DNA from: Ditylenchus dipsaci
Taxonomy: Eukaryota; Nematoda; Chromadorea; Rhabditida; Anguinidae
Assembly (NCBI GenBank): GCA_004194705.1
Contig: SADC01001275.1
Location: forward strand, 1,674,001 to 1,738,000
Direction of reading: 5' to 3'
Length of the DNA: 64,000 nucleotides
Shown here: piece by piece, positions 11,341 through 22,059 of the stretch
Numbering within the stretch: the stretch's first letter is position 1
How the letters are laid out: each line of letters starts with the position of its first letter
Translations under genes and position numbers: made by a program
The notes under the pieces: model-generated
Told to the model about the DNA's origin: nothing
Database searches by the model: none
What the model saw: only the letters and a program-made list of their open reading frames with translations

Positions 11341-12952
11341 ATGAAAGCCAACCAAGTTGTGTGCCTTTTATTGGTAGCTCTAATGCCTGCCTTGAGTTTG
11401 GCTGGTTCTGGCAGTTCTGAGCAAAAGACCAAAAGGAACACCTGCAATCCATTGGTGCAAGAGCCTCCTAAAGTGTCCACTCCAGCTGCTCCAACCACAG
11501 TGCCCACCCCTGCTCCTGGTCAATGTTACTGCACTCCAGCTCCAAGTGATCAGCCAGAAAATGGTGGTTTCCGCTCTGAATGTCCTCTTATCCAATCTTT
11601 CCGCAATATAACTTATTCCGCCAATCTGACCATTGATGAACAGGTGGAGTGGGAGCTGTTCATTGAAGACTGTGAGAACAACTACCTGGCCGACTCCAGT
11701 CTGTCTGATGAGGAGAAGGTAGTGGCCATTTCTATTTTCTTCAAAAATTTCTGCCACAAGCATAAGAACATCCACAAGAAGATCAGCCATAAGAAAATTG
11801 CCAACTGGGGTATATGCGAGGACTTCCTCTACATCCACATCAGCATCCGAGTGGAGATCACTGAAAGTGTGTGCACTTTGGATGCCAGTGGCAGCTGCCA
11901 GGTGTTGGAAGCTTTGGAGAATGCAACCGAGTCTATGAGTCAGACAGACCAAGACCTGGTCTATAGTCTGATTGTCGAAATCAAGGCATGTTTGGAAGAC
12001 TTCTCTTTCAGCTACCAACAAAAGTTGGCTCAAATACACCTGAAATGCAAGGACTTCTTTGGTAAAAACCCCATTTGGAAGAGCCCATCAAGAAATGCCA
12101 CATCAAAGGCTACGGCTCCTTCGAGTTGTTCCTATCGGTGTGTGAGACCTTCTACAGTGTGGTCAACGTCCAGGATGTGTTGGAGGGCAGTGATGAAAGC
12201 GACTGTGTGTTGATTGAAGCCTTCTCCAACGCCACAAAAGACGCCAATGTGCCACTCACTTACAAAACCCAGTTGCAGGAAATGAATGGCAAATTCAAGG
12301 CTTTCTTCAAAGTGAACATCGATTTGAGTATTAGACTGAAGTATGTGTCTCAAGTGTGCTACAACTCTTCTAGCCTGATGCTTGGTTGGTAGAGATTTAT
12401 GAAGAACTTGAGTGTGGAGAGTGGGGTGATGTCTTCAGAATGCTCTTCTGCTCTCATCTGGTATATATATAGTTAGTACATACAGTCAACAAGCTTCTCT
12501 TTTAGTGCTCCAACAATGGACCTTGCAACCCAGGTGCTGGACCAGGACCCAACCAAGTGTCTAGCTCAGTGGCGCCTTCAACCAGTGTTGCTCCTCCTTC
12601 AACCTCTGTTGCTCCAGCCAGCACTACTCCTAAGCCAGCCGACTGCACCAAAGTGGGCAGCCTGATCGCTGTGGACTCTAGCAATAAGACCGTCTTGACC
12701 ACTGTGCTCACCCAACACTACGACTCTTGGAATACCTCCATGAAACTCGGCTTCAACAACTGCTTCAACAACATTCGCTTAGCCATCTGGGACAATGCCA
12801 ACTTCCCCGATGAGCACTCCAAACTCAAGAAGTGTCAGTCCGCTTTCTGGGCCTACAACAACAACAGTGTCAGCAAACAAGATGTGGTCTTCAACATCCA
12901 AATAAGCATCTGGGTGGGCACCATTCGTCAATTTGTCTCATGCATTAACTAA
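11341..12952 (+). CDS. Secreted four-module cysteine-rich protein, copy 1 (frameshifted)
   Basis: Family not recognised. The start ATG opens a clear signal peptide (KANQVVCLLLVALMPALSLA), followed by a Pro/Thr linker. Four modules then follow, each starting with Cys-x-hydrophobic and, in the first three, a [SA]-F/L-x-N-x-T motif (starts near CPLIQSFRNIT, CQVLEALENAT, CVLIEAFSNAT, CTKVGSLIAV). Each module is about 100-130 residues, rich in helix-forming residues and Cys, with NxT/S glycosylation sites. A second Pro/Ser/Thr linker precedes module four. Exon 1 is 11,341-12,460 and exon 2 is 12,506-12,952. The 45-bp intron (GTATAT...TTTTAG) joins in phase 0. The frame breaks at 12,063-12,069 (A-run one short) and near 12,381 (a C fewer than in copy 2). 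A secreted or extracellular role is inferred; the function is unknown. Confidence 0.8.
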
Positions 12953-13004
12953 ATGACCGAGTGATTAGAATCCTGCTTACTAGTAGTCTTAGTTCTGTTC
13001 CAGA

Positions 13005-13010
13005 AATAAA
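13005..13010 (+). terminator. Polyadenylation signal AATAAA (copy 1)
   Basis: AATAAA 52 nt after the stop codon. The reverse-complement partner is at 24,349-24,354 for copy 2, just inside the duplicated segment. Confidence 0.75.
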
Positions 13011-13022
13011 GCAGTTGATTCA

Positions 13023-13640
13023 TAAAAATAATTCGCATATGTTAAAAATGTTTACAATTGTTTATAAGCAGTAAGTGAAATTATCACAAATTCAAATTGT
13101 GATTACTTTAAAACAAATGACAAACATTTTTTTAGTTAAAAAAATACATAGTGACCAAGCTGATTTCGCCAAAAGGGGCCGGAATAGAAAATAAACACAG
13201 CTTAACAATGTCTCGTCACATTTGTGCCCTTTGTGATTGAAACGTATTAAAAATGGGCATTTTTCCGAAGCTTGAGCATTTTTAAATACAGTTCAATTTT
13301 CACCGTCTAAGTTTTTTTTGTCACTTAGCGGTTTTTGTATCGCTATTTTTTTTTAGTGTGAGCATTATGCTTTTGAAGTTCTCCCTAATTGAGCGATATA
13401 TGCTAGCATGTGTAAAGCGAGAAACCAGTTTTGATGAATATTGATATGCGCCACCACAACTGCTTTGTCATTAATTTTATTTCTTGTCTAATTGTAAAGG
13501 GCAGAAGAGAAATCAACGCTTTTAATTAGTTTCTTCTCAATTTATTATTCTAAACGTTGCTAACATTAAAATTGAGTAACCTTTGATTGGTAGACAGAAA
13601 TACATCACTAGCATACATTTATTTGTCAAAATATTTGCAT
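13023..13640. other. No gene recognised
   Basis: AT-rich intergenic sequence following the duplicated gene. No splice-supported or protein-like frame. Confidence 0.5.
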
Positions 13641-13647
13641 TATCAGT

Positions 13648-14066
13648 GGTTCTGTCCAAAGTCATGTTGACCCGTAGGGATCAACATTCTTCAAAGTGCT
13701 AAAACATCAGTTTGATGAGAAGAAAGTGCCAAATTCGATATTTTGGACCCCCCCCCTCCATTTAACTTTTTGAGCTCTACAAGATGACTTTAACAGAAAT
13801 TTCAAATATTGTCTCTACAAAATTTTGGCAAATGTTGAACCCTTTGCTGACCCCCGTAGACCATTCAACATTTTTTACCCACCGATTTTCATACGTCAAT
13901 GTTTTTTAAACACTCGAAAAAGCTGCCTTTATTTTCGTGTAGAGCTCAAAAAGCTGCCCAAGGGTCATGTTCATCAAAATAAAAAATATTAAGAAAATTA
14001 TTGACATTTTTCGAATTTAAGAAAATGTTGACCCTAAATGTTGAACCCAATTATGGACAGGGCCAA
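13648..14066. repeat. GTTGACCC-word repeat patch
   Basis: Contains scattered GTTGACCC and GGGTCAAC words, with related ends near GGTTCTGTCCAAAG and TGGACAGGGCC, suggesting a degenerate inverted element. It is related to the much denser arrays at 30.8-31.1 and 32.7-32.8 kb. Confidence 0.4.
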
Positions 14067-14159
14067 TAAATGTCAGATGGTGTCTCGAATGTCTTTAAAT
14101 CTTTGTCGGGTATCTCTCAACTTTTAAATTTGAAATCGGAAACAACGTAATATTCAAAA

Positions 14160-14190
14160 CTAGGCGAACTGGTGCCCTTTCGGGCGCCTG
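14160..14190 (-). mobile_element. Helitron 3' terminus (hairpin plus CTAG)
   Basis: On the minus strand, the stem-loop GGCGCCCGAAAGGGCACC (14,188-14,171) is followed by eight bases and CTAG, then T. A short GC-rich hairpin about 10 bp upstream of CTRR, with insertion between A and T, is the defining 3' end of Helitron rolling-circle transposons. It lies directly downstream of the helicase remnant on the same strand, which supports the call. Confidence 0.8.
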
Positions 14191-14307
14191 CATTTTAAAA
14201 ACAAAGTTTGGTGTAGCACAACACTACAATACCAATCGGGCCGTAAACCCACTTTGCGTGATTGGCATTTTATGAGCTGTTCGCCCAAAGGAATCTCGAC
14301 CCACTTT

Positions 14308-14562
14308 TTAATTTTCACAGTCAAGCAAAACTTTTTTCCACACAATGTTTTTCACTGTATTTTTGCTGTCACATTTGACTGCAACTATGATAAACTCCCA
14401 TGACCTCGCACGGGAAAATGCAACATAAGTCATTCCGTGGGTAAACACAGGATCAGTTAAGCCAATTCCAACAAAATCAATTGTTTGGCCTTGACTGTTT
14501 TTAATTGTCATTGCAAAACATGGTTTAATAGGGAATTGTTTCCTGCACAGTACAAAAGGAAA
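14308..14562 (-). pseudogene. Helitron Pif1-type helicase, C-terminal remnant
   Basis: The minus-strand frame contains the Pif1/RecD-like helicase signature FAMTIKNSQGQTIDFVGIGL (motif V region; usual form AMTINKSQGQT) and TYVAFSRAR (motif VI; usual form LYVALSRVR). It ends a typical distance later, after KNIVWKKVL. The stop is at 14,308. Upstream, similarity starts abruptly at about 14,562 where the GGGTAC minisatellite begins, so the Rep domain and most of the helicase are missing. The element is therefore a 3' fragment. In complete Helitrons this protein unwinds DNA during rolling-circle transposition. Confidence 0.85.
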
Positions 14563-14755
14563 GTATCCTGGGTACCCTTCTCTTGGCTACCCTTTTGGCT
14601 CGGTATGCTCTTCCCGGGTACCCTTCTGCTGGGTACTTTCTCCTGGCTACTCCTTCCTGGATACCGCCTGGCTAGCTTCCTTCTCTGGTTACCCTCCTAC
14701 TGGCTGGCAACACTTCCTTGTCTCCTGGCTACTCTCCTCCTTGGCAGAAAATTGA
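14563..14755. repeat. GGGTAC-type minisatellite (second locus)
   Basis: Units such as CTGGGTACCCTTCTC and CTGGCTACTCCTTC, related to the array at 2,700-2,960. The array directly truncates the helicase remnant. Similar arrays are known as internal satellites in some Helitrons, so it may be part of that element. Confidence 0.6.
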
Positions 14756-15670
14756 GTATGAACGCAAAAATCTACCCTAAATATAGCCTAAAATTTACCA
14801 TCTCCAATTTGGAGGGCACACAAATTTTTTTTTAAAAGCATTTTCAATTATGCGTGTTTGTGCTTAAAAGAAAGCCAAGATGTTGAACTTGAGGGTACCG
14901 GTGAGATAACTAACATGAGTCAGCTAAACATATCAGAAAAGTGGGCTTGAACACAAAAATCCACCTTCAATCCAGGACAAAATCCACCATCTCTAATTTG
15001 GAGGGCAAACAAAACATTTTTTAGGAGCAACTTCAATTATACGTGTTTGTGTTAAAAAAAAGCCAATATGTTGAATTTGAAGGTCCCGGTAAAATATCTA
15101 ACAGGGGTCCTCAAAATTAGCAGAACATTGGACTTGAACATAAATGCGTTACCCACAGACACAGTACAAATACTATGTAGAGATACATAATTTTTTGCAA
15201 AATTGCTTAATCTTTTAAACGAAATTTTTAGTCTTTTAATATTTGCTCATATATTTTCAGTGACACGCCTTAGTTTAAAAATATTCTAGCGTTGTGTTTG
15301 GCGCCAAAAAAGATCTTTAAATTTATTATTACTGCAAAATAAACCTTTTATGATCAATTATTATTAGAAAGGAGTATTTCAAGGCTATTTTTCTAGCAAC
15401 TGGTATCGATTTTTGACATTTTCTTGCATTTGTTTGGTTGTTAAATGTTGTTTATTCACAATTGAGTGTTTAGACATCAAAAAAAACAAATCGATTTCTT
15501 TATTCTTTGTTTGGTTGTCCTATTTTTCTGGCTGAGTTTTTTTTCATGTTGAACATCAGATGGATTATGAAGCATAGCTGCTAATTGCTAAATATTTGAA
15601 CATTTTTTCAACTATAATAATTCTCTTTGTAATTGCTTAGGATTCTGTATACCTTTTGAATTATTTTCTT
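14756..15670. other. Diverged direct repeat, no gene
   Basis: A unit with TTGGAGGGCAMACAAA and CAATTATRCGTGTTTGTG occurs at about 14,755-14,930 and again at 14,945-15,120, making a direct duplication of roughly 180 bp. The rest is AT-rich with nothing recognised. Confidence 0.5.
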
Positions 15671-15689
15671 TAATACGGGAAGGACCGAT

Positions 15690-16372
15690 CGTCCTCAAGG
15701 TATATTTTCGCGTAAAATTTCACGTTGAACACGACGGTGAAAAAAAAATTGAAAAAAATTCCCTCTATGGCGGTCAGCTGCCTATCTGAACCGTCAATGT
15801 CACGATTTTTGCATACCGTTTTATCTCTATTAAACGGGCATGCCCGTTTATTTTTCAACCCTCGAAAATCGGAAAAATTTGATGTCGATCTCGAGATTTT
15901 CGGGTGCTTAACTAAAATCTGAAAAGTGCAATCGGTAGAGTTCGTGGGAGTTGAGAAAATGCAAAAAACATCTTTACAAAATATTTACTCTGTGCTGAGA
16001 TATAAACCCTCAAAGTCGAGGGGTCCGTTTATTAGAGATTGCCCGTTTAATAGAGATAATACGGCATGCAACTTCTACGAAATAGACCATTCCATTTTTT
16101 TAATGATTGATCTTATTTCATGTGCAAAAGAAATCGCAGATTATGAGCTTTCTCATGACTTATCGGTGAGGTATTTAACCCCTCGATCACATAGGCGAGT
16201 CGAGCTCGTGTTTTCTCAAACTTTTCGGTGATCAGTAAAAAAAATTTCTAAATTTTTGTCACTCTTTATATACCAAACGAAATCTTAGATTCTGAACTAT
16301 CTTCTACGTTGGAAATTTTTTCAATTTTTTTCACCACCGTGTTCAACGTGAAATTCTGCACAAGAATATATC
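15690..16372. mobile_element. Foldback element with TTTCACGTTGAACACG ends
   Basis: Left end (15,700-15,765) and right end (16,310-16,372) are inverted copies of a block with TTTCACGTTGAACACGACGG and a poly-A/T tract. The same word occurs at 49,801, 50,290 and the window end. It encloses a second nested MITE (15,811-16,069). Confidence 0.6.
15811..16069. mobile_element. MITE of the TACCGT...CTCTATTAAA family
   Basis: Inverted ends GCATACCGTTTTATCTCTAT and its complement at 16,050-16,069. The same end family defines 40,554-40,818 and the element split by the LTR retrotransposon at 28.3 kb. Internal sequence with ACCCTCGAAAATCGG is shared as well. Confidence 0.65.
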
Positions 16373-16399
16373 GTTACTTTTCACGTGTTAACCGTAACT

Positions 16400-18160
16400 T
16401 TTTTCTCAACATTTAAACGAATTTTTTTTTCGAAAATACATAGTTTAGAAAATTGATAGAAACCAAATTGATCTTATTCATTTGTCATGTTATTTTGCTT
16501 GTGTTCTATGGTACCTGTTCTATTGATAAGGATAGTACTTAGTTAGTTTTTGTTGAACCAACCGGTTAAAAATCAGCTTTCGGTTGCCATTTTTTTCAAT
16601 TTTACCGAAATTGAATTCAAACCGACAACTCAAACCGACTTAGATCAGTTTTCTTTTCGAGTCCACTCGGGTTTCTACTCAAAAGGGTCTGCCCAAACCA
16701 CCGAAATGTTTCTAATAGAGGCCCTCCCCTTATTTTTTTACCAAGATTTGAGAGTTAAGGTTTTTTTGATTGATGATTGTTAGACTTTTAGAGGGTTGAA
16801 AAAATTTAAGCCCGCGGTTTTTATTGGAAACAAAATAAAACTTTCTTGTTACTGTTTTTCGAAGTTTCCTGCATTTTTCAGAGCGTGTTTTAAACACCAT
16901 ACAGGATGCCCAATATAATTTTAAAAGTCCATTATAACATTTTGTCAACAGTTTGCGCGCAATGGTGAAATCCTAAAAAAAGTTCGAGGTTTCAGCCAAC
17001 AATTTAAATAAGTTATTGAACAGAGAAATGTTGATTTTGAAAAGGCTTTTTTCACAAGTACCGCTGTTGATCTGACTCTTGAAATCATCACCGGTGCATG
17101 TAATGCCTAATTAGAAAGCCAATAATCTGGGTTTTTTATACTTTAAAACGCTTTCATCACCAATTTGCAAATGATTACTCATCATTCAGCTTCAAAAACA
17201 ACACTATTTAAACATTTGGCATTGACATTTTTATGTTTATATTTTAGTGTGTAGAGCCACAACCAAAGTGAGTGTGCCCACCATTTATTTTTCTTTGTGT
17301 ATGTGATTCAACCATCAAAGGTTTAGAGTCTAGATTTTATAGTGTGTTTGTTTCTTATTACTACTTCCTCACCTTTTTGTGTTCCTCCTCAAAAAGTGAG
17401 GGGTGAAGAGATAGAGTGTTTTGAGGTTAAGGTTAGTCTTTTCGATGACTAATCAATTCAGACACAAATATCTATGTCAGTGGTCAGTGTAAATAGCTAC
17501 GCTGATTGCTTTACACTGGCTAGCTTTTTAATTTGAACACATTTTTTGATGAGCAACAAGGGCAATTGCTTACAGTTACCTTTTTTTATCATTTACGATT
17601 ATTTTTATATGAGTAGTTTCAGTCCCAAAAAATAATTTATATTTTAGACCGGATATTAAAGCCTGATTAAGAAAATAATTTTAAACGAAAAATTTTGCAG
17701 TAAGTCCACCCTCAACTTCACTATACCCCTAAAGCCGACAAACGGCATTGTTAAAAGTTTTTTGACTGAAATTCAAAAAGATCAAAAGCTATCAAACTTT
17801 AGGGAGTCGCTCTATTGGGAGCGTCGTTCTATCAGATATAATAATAAGGCCATCCCATTCTAAATAAATTTTTGCTAATAAAGGCCGGAGCTTAATTCAC
17901 AAAAAATTTCCTTGAACTGAAACTGGATCTGAAATAGCTCTTTTTATTTGCTGAAATCCGCTGTTATTTAGTATGAACGTTGTATTCGCAGCAGCAGGAT
18001 TTGATTGATGGGTAAAAGGGGAAATTCGGGTGAGTAATCCTCATATTGTTGTGTAGGCTTTACTTCAAATTTGAATTCGCGTATTTATTATTGACCACTT
18101 TCAGCAGATTTAAGTTGTTGTACAGCTTTTTTAGCATAATTATTGCGGTTGCCAAGTTAA
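16400..18160. other. No gene recognised
   Basis: AT-rich sequence. A CAGGATGCCCAATATAA word near 16,902 resembles a lone Tc1-like end. The stretch just before 18,161 presumably holds the promoter and leader of the following gene, but I see no TATA box I would assign. Confidence 0.45.
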
Positions 18161-21100
18161 ATGGCATTTCACAACTACAAACTGGTCTCTGTTGGTATTT
18201 TTCTTCTTTTGGTTATTTGTGCACAATCTGCTGAAGCTGACTGGTAAGAAACGTTTCAAAATACATTACGCTCAAATATTTTTCAACTTCGTCTCTTGAA
18301 AAGTTTATGATAGAAATAAAAAAATGCCTTCTTCCGTCATGGCCAAGCACTTAGTCATTTTAACAGATTGTGCGTTTTAAGAATGCAATAACAAAAGGAA
18401 AGGGAAAATTTTTCATAAGTATCATGCAATCGATGGTGGAAAGTCTTTATAGATTCGGCTAGAACTTCAATAGATGCACTTTCTTTTTTTTCACCAGCTT
18501 AATACGATTTAAGAAAATGGGAATGAGGAGGGTGAGTTTGAAAAAGAATTCTGAAAACCTAGAATTTTTTGTTAAAAGGTATCAAAATCAGCAAATTTGT
18601 TGAAAAATATAAATAAATTAGTACTGTTCAGTCTGTGTTGTTTAGGTGGGATGACTTTGTTTCTTCGGTGCATGACAAACTTGTAAAAGGAGCTGATTAT
18701 ATTCGTGACGAAGCTGGTCCTACGATCCGAGAGAAATTTGATGGTGCTAAGGAGAAATTGCAAGATCCAGAAACTCATGAACAGGTTCAGGAGTGGATTA
18801 AAGAGGTTAGTTAATTTCAAACTGAAGTTATAAGGGAATTGATGGTGTCTTATTTAAGAAAGTGTTTTCAGCATTTTTCACAAACTTTTCGAAAATCTCC
18901 TTTGGGAAACAAATTGTACATTAACCCAATGATGCGCATCGGTATCGAATTGGTACCAAAATTGCCTTGGTCCCCCTGTTTTTTCAAACATTAAAAAAAC
19001 TTGCTTGAAAACACTGTTCTGAGCTTATTTTAATCTGTTTTTCAAAATGTTTAGTTTTGGTGACCACATTCAGTGTCTAACCTACAATCTTTGACTAAAT
19101 TTGCTTTATGCTGATCCAAAAAAATATAATAAATTTATGACCAAAAAATTTACAGAGGTAGCAAGGACATGTCAAGTTCATGACTTGTTCTTGAAAATTG
19201 CAACTTTTCTTCTGCAATTTTTTATATTTTCAAAGTTCATTAAATTTGCTGCAAACGCATGAAAAGGTGCTGAATTAGTTGCAAATTGAAATTTGAGATA
19301 TGCTATCCTAAGGTTTGAAGAAAAACAAAACTTTGTATTTTTGAGAATCATTTTTTGGGTGAAAGGGCAGTTTTAGGTCACAATTATTGGCTAAACATAT
19401 TTAGAAGATTGGGCGCTAGTAGCGAATATCCCCCCCCCTCCCAAGAATCCGACCTTATAAAATTGCTGTAACTACCATTTCAAACAACAAGTTTAGGCTT
19501 AGCCCTTAGGATTGAGGGTAGGCCAGCGTACGGAAGTTGTGACTAATGAAGAGTTTGCGCATATTTTCCGGAGTCTGGGACATAAATTTGGGTACTTTTT
19601 ACTCAAGTAAAAAAGGAGAAAATCATGGGGGGGGGGGGGTTATTCGCTACTAGGGTCAAAGTTTTTTTTCTAACGCTGCAAGAAATAAGCTGCATAAAGG
19701 GTACCGTTAGTTGAAAAGTCATATTTCAAAAATGAAGTTTGGTTTCACAAGAGTTTCACAAGAGTTTCTGACTTTGTATGAACTTTTGCATTCTTTTTTA
19801 AAATAGTGGAAGATATGTAAAAATTTTTAACGGTAATTTGTGAAATATAATTTTAGCTACAAAAAATGATGTGACATTAACTGCGCCCTAGTAACTGAAA
19901 TCGAGTAGGGCCTAAACCAGCAAAAATAAATATTTTTTTTGGAAAATTTGGCCAAAAATGGGTTAAAAAAGCGTAATTAATGGGTTAGGAAAATGTTTTG
20001 TGATTATGGCTGCTCAATGTTAAATTTTTTTAGAAAGCAGTGCCTGTGTTGGAAGAAAAATGGCAACAGTTTAAGTCTTTCATCAACGATGATGTAAGTT
20101 ATAACATATTTACAAAAAAATTTGTGGATCTCACTCTATCTTTTCTAAATTTTATATATTTGGAAGCTAATTTAGTGACCCATAGAACTTAATTGTTTGT
20201 CCCACAAATAAATACAAATAATTAAACCTACGATTAAGTGACCCCTTGATTTAGCGACCTTCTAGACAGGTTCTTCAGCTAATAGTCTAGGGTACGTAAA
20301 TATACTTTTAAAAAAGATTTGTACTATTTTTACGACCAACTAATGGTATTTTTTGGCCAAGCAAGCTTTATTTCAAATTTTTTAATTACGCACGCTGTAA
20401 TAGTTAAAAGCCTAAAGCCGGCGCTACTCGGTTATACCCCCCCCCCCCAATCCTAGGAGCTACTCGGTTATACCCCCCCCCCCCAAATCAAGATTTTTAG
20501 GAGTGGTCAAAACACATTTTTAAGCAATAATTTCGCCATAAAAGGACCAGAAAAGCCATTTAAATAGGGTTCAAGGGCTGTATTGGGAGGGGAGGGAATA
20601 AGACAGGGGCCACTAATTAATAAGGGTTTAGGCACCCTCAAACCAGCAACTTGTGGAGGACCCAAATACATGAGTACTCAAAAGGACCATCCGGGTGGGT
20701 TTGTCATCCGGGTGGGTTCCTAGGTGGTTATGCCTGAGCCAGGACTCTGTGGAGGTGAGGGCTGAATTTTGGATGGCTGAGTCTTTGGCTCGAAGCCTAA
20801 GGCCGGAAAAGGTGGGAGACCCTTTTCGGCCGAAAAATTGAAGATGTTGAACATAGTTTTGAATACTGGGGCCTACACATAAATAACTCTGGTATGCATG
20901 TTTTTTCATGCATCCAGAGTCACTTTTGAGTGATTTGTGTCTGAGGTATGTGGGTGTGCGCATCTCAACTCCAAGCCCCAAGCTTGAGAGTTAGAGATGC
21001 GCGCACGCCCTTACCTTAGACATGATTCCGAGAAGTACACTTGATCATAAAATGCATATAGAGTCTATTTTTGCCACGGCCCGAGTTGAAAAACATGGTA

Positions 21101-21898
21101 AAGCAGCTAAAAAAGTGGCCCCTGTATTATTCCCTTCCCTCCCAATACAGCCATAATCCCTTTTAAATTGCTTTTCTGGACCTTTTATGGCGAAATTATT
21201 GCTTAAAAATGTGTTTTGACCACTCCTAAAAAACTTGATTTTTGGGGGGGGGGGTATTCCCGAGTAGCTTTTGGGGGAAGGGGGTATTACCGAGTAGCGT
21301 CCTAAAGCCTTTAAAATAGCTTTTAGAGTTGCATTACATCTATATGAGCTTCGACCCCGCTTTCTTAAAGACAGAGATGCCTTAGGCGATTTACCAGCAG
21401 TAGGGCGCTAAATAATGATCTTTTTAGCCAACTCTTTTTGCTGCTCGATTATTGCAATAAAAAAGGCACCGTATCAAATTTTTAATAAAATCTCGATTTT
21501 GGTCCTCTTTATGGTCTTCAATTAGTCTACTTTTCCCTTAGATATAGTGACCGTCCAGTCTTTAGAAGGGTCTTAGTTCTACTATTATGATTTTTACAAT
21601 CGTCTGATTTTTTAAACGAAAAATTTGTGTTCTCAGTTTGATGTCCGTAGATTTGATGACTGAAAATATTTGGTTTAGAAGTATTGTTAAAAATGTGAAA
21701 ATTCACCAAGAATTTACAAACATCTTCTGCAATAAAAAATTTACCAATAGGAACTATCAATATTCACTTGTCTGCACAGCTAAATTTTAGGTAGCTCCTG
21801 AAGTGCAAAAAATCTACGAAGCTGGTGTGGAAGCAAACGAGCGTCGAAAAGCCAAGCAGGGAGAACAGAAAGAAAAAATTAGCAGCAGCGAGGATTAA
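18161..21898 (+). CDS. Small secreted helical protein, four exons
   Basis: Exons 18,161-18,243, 18,646-18,805, 20,034-20,093 and 21,791-21,898, all with GT donors and TTTAG-type acceptors, joined in consistent phases (2, 0, 0) to a 135-residue protein without any frame break. The N-terminus is a signal peptide (YKLVSVGIFLLLVICAQSAE). The mature part starts DWWDDF and is almost wholly amphipathic helix, rich in Lys, Glu and Asp, with no Cys. It ends EKISSSED. This composition suggests a lipid- or surface-binding secreted protein of the apolipoprotein-like kind, but I do not recognise a family. The large third intron carries a MULE-like element and the second a poly-C MITE. AATAAA follows at 22,043. 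Confidence 0.85.
19413..19656. mobile_element. MITE with CTAGTAGCGAAT and poly-C ends
   Basis: GCGCTAGTAGCGAATATCCCC on the left and its inverted partner ending TATTCGCTACTAGGGTC on the right. Ends consist of a CTACT word followed by a C run. Lies in intron 2 of the small secreted protein gene. No target duplication visible. Confidence 0.6.
20420..21300. mobile_element. MULE-like inverted-repeat element with 9-bp target duplication
   Basis: CCTAAAGCC occurs at 20,411-20,419 and 21,301-21,309, directly outside ends GGCGCTACTCGG and CCGAGTAGCGT. The terminal inverted repeats are about 185 bp and include long C/G runs. Long terminal repeats with a 9-bp duplication match Mutator-like elements. 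The interior contains copy 1 of the structured hairpin element and no transposase. Confidence 0.75.
20857..21095 (+). repeat. Multi-hairpin repeat, copy 1
   Basis: Shares with 35,370-35,625 and 47,465-47,750 a block of about 240 bp. It contains a perfect small hairpin (CTCTGG-ATGCATG / CATGCAT-CCAGAG), a TCACT/AGTGA hairpin, and a long stem whose arms are GGTATGTGGGTGTGCGCATC and its complement ending CTTACCTTAGAC. All three copies are in the same orientation. No protein coding. Confidence 0.75.
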
Positions 21899-22042
21899 GC
21901 ATGAGAGCTATCTACTTTAACCTGTCTAATATCAATTCGTCTTTGCCATTTTGCCTTCGATTGCCAAATTTCACGCCTTTACAAAGTTGTATTCTTAAAT
22001 CCTGTTTGTGCTCATGTATTTGTATAAAATTCCTGTGTGTAC

Positions 22043-22048
22043 AATAAA
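22043..22048 (+). terminator. Polyadenylation signal AATAAA
   Basis: About 145 nt after the stop codon of the small secreted helical protein. Confidence 0.6.
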
Positions 22049-22059
22049 GTTGTTTGGAA

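Larger units (their letters stand above)
11096..13022 (+). repeat. Left arm of a 1.9-kb inverted gene duplication
   Basis: From AATATTGTTATTGAGG at about 11,097 to just past the polyadenylation signal at 13,005, the sequence is nearly identical to the reverse complement of 24,336-26,245. Differences seen are a 21-bp length difference in the second exon and several single-base indels and substitutions. Both promoter and 3' flank are included, so whole transcription units were duplicated. The arms are 11.3 kb apart and the genes face each other. Confidence 0.9.

Noticed and set aside
11380..12039. 219-residue antisense frame within the cysteine-rich gene
   Set aside because: Mirror of the codon pattern of the real gene. 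It has no signal peptide or domain, and the sense frame has a signal peptide, intron and TATA box.
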